From positions 1-24,720 of the forward strand of contig JBMOIC010000029.1 of NCBI GenBank assembly GCA_049317525.1: 24,720 nucleotides of DNA, written 5' to 3'. The notes below the pieces were generated by a model. It was not told where the DNA came from and ran no database searches. It saw only the letters and a list, made by a program, of their open reading frames with translations. Each line of letters opens with the position of its first letter. Positions within the stretch are counted from its first letter, which is position 1. This stretch comes from UBA961 sp049317525. Lineage in GTDB: Bacteria > Bacteroidota > Ignavibacteria > Kapaibacteriales > UBA961. Shown here piece after piece: positions 24,646 to 24,720 of this stretch. Both the position numbers and the translations under genes were made by a program.

Positions 24646-24720
24646 TTATCGAAACATCTTAAATCATCACAAGCAAAAATCAACAGCAAGAATTAAATAA
24701 TTTGTCACAGTCGAATAATA

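Overview
This 24.7 kb window is AT-rich and reads as a chromosomal segment of a member of the Bacteroidota or the wider Bacteroidota/Chlorobiota (FCB) group. The main evidence is three large secreted proteins ending in type IX secretion (T9SS)-like C-terminal domains. Supporting families are DUF3078, a bacterial deoxyhypusine-synthase-like protein of the form common in Bacteroidota, M43 metalloproteases with a sorting tail, ASPIC/FG-GAP repeat proteins and IgGFc-binding/choice-of-anchor proteins. Most genes lack a clear Shine-Dalgarno sequence, which also fits. The exact lineage cannot be fixed from the sequence alone. I see no tRNA, rRNA, transposase, integrase, phage gene or CRISPR array.

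Layout. (1) 47-2182 (-): secreted M43-type metalloprotease with a T9SS tail. (2) 2299-4744 (+): a DNA-damage module of an AlkB-like 2-oxoglutarate/Fe(II) dioxygenase, UmuD and UmuC (Pol V), tightly spaced. (3) 4711-5742 (-): exported TPR protein whose 3' end overlaps umuC by 34 nt, tail to tail. (4) 5994-7530 (+): MarR-family regulator, then the deoxyhypusine-synthase-like protein, closed by a strong terminator. (5) 7646-8877 (+): DUF3078 outer-membrane protein overlapping by 1 nt a DciA-like DUF721 protein, closed by a terminator. (6) 8982-13361 (-): a 1459-residue adhesin-like protein (GEVED, beta-helix, six Ig-like domains, T9SS tail) with its own 16-bp hairpin terminator. (7) 13565-19229 (-): a probable operon of an Omp85-like barrel, a 1201-residue FG-GAP/ASPIC protein and a small lipoprotein. 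(8) 19328-22366 (+): IgGFc-binding-like surface protein starting at TTG. (9) 22356-22892 (-): four-helix DUF4149-like membrane protein. (10) 22906-23619 (+): DsbA-family thiol oxidoreductase. (11) 23713-24645 (+): YARHG-domain lipoprotein.

Two themes dominate. The first is the cell envelope: T9SS cargo, outer-membrane barrels, lipoproteins and a periplasmic thiol oxidoreductase. The second is DNA-damage handling, where alkylation reversal sits directly ahead of the translesion polymerase genes. The least ordinary points are the alkB-umuD-umuC grouping with palindromes upstream, the MarR/deoxyhypusine-synthase-like pair sharing an upstream 10-mer, the DciA-like gene coupled to an outer-membrane gene, the TTG start with almost no room for a leader, the divergent pair with only 13 nt between starts, and the inverted repeat next to the ribosome-binding site of the YARHG lipoprotein. 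I did not find a clearly new multi-gene system; these are candidates of moderate interest.
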